Shown here in pieces: positions 63,347 through 64,000 of a stretch of 64,000 bases of DNA; position 1 is the stretch's first letter; every line of letters starts with the position of its first letter. The notes under the pieces were generated by a model, which was not told the origin of the DNA, did not search any database, and worked only from the letters and a program-made list of their open reading frames with translations. A program made the position numbers and the translations under genes. The stretch is from positions 152,092 to 216,091 of the forward strand of contig JABHBL010000102.1 in NCBI GenBank assembly GCA_018673925.1, written 5' to 3'. This DNA is from Fidelibacterota bacterium. GTDB taxonomy: Bacteria; Fidelibacterota; UBA8477; JABMPR01.

Positions 63347-64000
63347 TTAAATACGTTCCACGATGAGTGCTGAAGCTTCCCCACCACCAATACAAAGTGT
63401 GGCCAGACCAAACCGTGCTTCTCTAGCCTCCATGGCATGGAGGAGCGTTGTGAGAATGCGAGCACCAGAAGCACCTATAGGATGTCCTAGAGAAACGGCA
63501 CCACCATTTACATTTACTTTTGTATGAGGGATATTTAGTTCATCCATGGCAACCATGGTGACGACTGAAAAGGCCTCATTAATTTCGAAAAGATCGATTT
63601 CACCCAGAGTCATCCCCGCTCTTTTAAGGACATTGTTAATGGCCTTTACGGGGGCAGTGGTGAACCATTCTGGAGCATGAGCCGCTGAAGCTTGAGCGAC
63701 AATGCGCGCCATGGGTTTTAATCCCCGTTTTTCAGCCTCACCTTCACGCATGAGGACCACAGCAGCGGCCCCATCATTAATTTTGGATGCATTGGCAGCT
63801 GTAATGGTACCATCTTTTTGAAAAGCAGGTCTGAGCTTGAGCATTTTGTCAAAATTACCGCGACCAGGTTCCTCGTCAGTATCAAATGATGTTGGATCAC
63901 CTTTGCGCTGAGGTATATCAACAGGGGTTAGCTCATTGTCAAAAGCACCTGATTTTTGGGCGGCCTGCGCACGGAGATAGCTCTCCTTTGCGAAGGCATC
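63347..64000 (-). CDS. Acetyl-CoA acetyltransferase (thiolase), N-terminus outside window
   Basis: The last 217 residues are present and the frame is open to base 64000. Visible are [48 protein letters not shown], the conserved His in [20 protein letters not shown], and the second Cys region [19 protein letters not shown]. The first catalytic Cys would be in the missing part. It condenses or splits acetyl-CoA units and leads the operon with the 3-hydroxyacyl-CoA and acyl-CoA dehydrogenases. Confidence 0.95.
   Translation of the reverse strand, partial: DAFAKESYLRAQAAQKSGAFDNELTPVDIPQRKGDPTSFDTDEEPGRGNFDKMLKLRPAFQKDGTITAANASKINDGAAAVVLMREGEAEKRGLKPMARIVAQASAAHAPEWFTTAPVKAINNVLKRAGMTLGEIDLFEINEAFSVVTMVAMDELNIPHTKVNVNGGAVSLGHPIGASGARILTTLLHAMEAREARFGLATLCIGGGEASALIVERI

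Overview
The window looks like a chromosomal segment from an uncultured, moderately AT-rich bacterium of the FCB group, most probably Candidatus Marinimicrobia (SAR406/Neomarinimicrobiota) or a close relative. The main clue is four secreted proteins ending in the YPNPFNP-type C-terminal sorting/FlgD-like module. These sit with DUF5916, DUF4920, a helix-hairpin-helix beta-barrel protein, a PorV-like protein and a membrane regulator with Reg_prop/Y_Y_Y domains. The lineage is an inference; no rRNA gene is present. I see no prophage, insertion sequence or CRISPR array.

Layout. 1-5.6 kb (minus strand): a truncated CoA-disulfide-reductase-like flavoprotein, groES, then an operon read rpmE - DUF1385 - prfA - PepSY-like - DUF4920 - ECF sigma - putative anti-sigma - glutaredoxin - groES. 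5.6-12.2 kb (minus): aspartate aminotransferase, rho, folC, murI and a cell-wall amidase. 12.2-18.7 kb: three outer-membrane-type proteins, a DUF2164 gene, ftsB-like and enolase. 18.9-26.8 kb (plus): potassium channel, lipoprotein peptidyl-prolyl isomerase, ychF, MOSC protein, secreted AGE-type epimerase, alpha/beta hydrolase, SGNH lipoprotein. 27-29.4 kb (minus): YjbQ and a GH13 lipoprotein. 29.6-37.7 kb (plus): TlpA-like thioredoxin, a small basic protein between twin terminators, ligA, and a propionyl-CoA/methylmalonyl-CoA set (biotin carboxylase, biotin carrier, mutase large subunit, biotin ligase) with a J-domain protein inside it. 37.7-50.2 kb (minus): metF, a response regulator and CHASE histidine kinase, DUF5916, a VSGD-repeat surface protein, tRNA-Leu(UAG), a cohesin-like secreted protein and secA.

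50.4-59.4 kb (plus) is the most unusual part. A membrane-anchored propeller regulator with its own LuxR-like DNA-binding domain is followed by a motif-rich promoter region, a 1215-residue secreted protein made of three beta-helix units, a secreted glutamine-amidotransferase-like protein, a decayed copy of the sorting module, and a 53-codon ORF for a small secreted Cys-containing peptide. 59.6-64 kb (minus): nusB, then a fermentative or oxidative amino/fatty-acid catabolic operon (thiolase, 3-hydroxyacyl-CoA dehydrogenase, acyl-CoA dehydrogenase, leucine-type dehydrogenase).

How the parts fit: the organism appears to degrade peptides and polysaccharides, exporting enzymes through the Sec pathway (secA) and probably a type-IX-like outer-membrane route. 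Branched-chain amino acids and propionate would be processed through acyl-CoA intermediates, with methylmalonyl-CoA leading to succinyl-CoA. Many genes are translationally coupled (TAATG, ATGA, GTGA, TTGA overlaps), and several annotated starts below were moved to downstream codons that have a Shine-Dalgarno sequence, a signal peptide or such an overlap.
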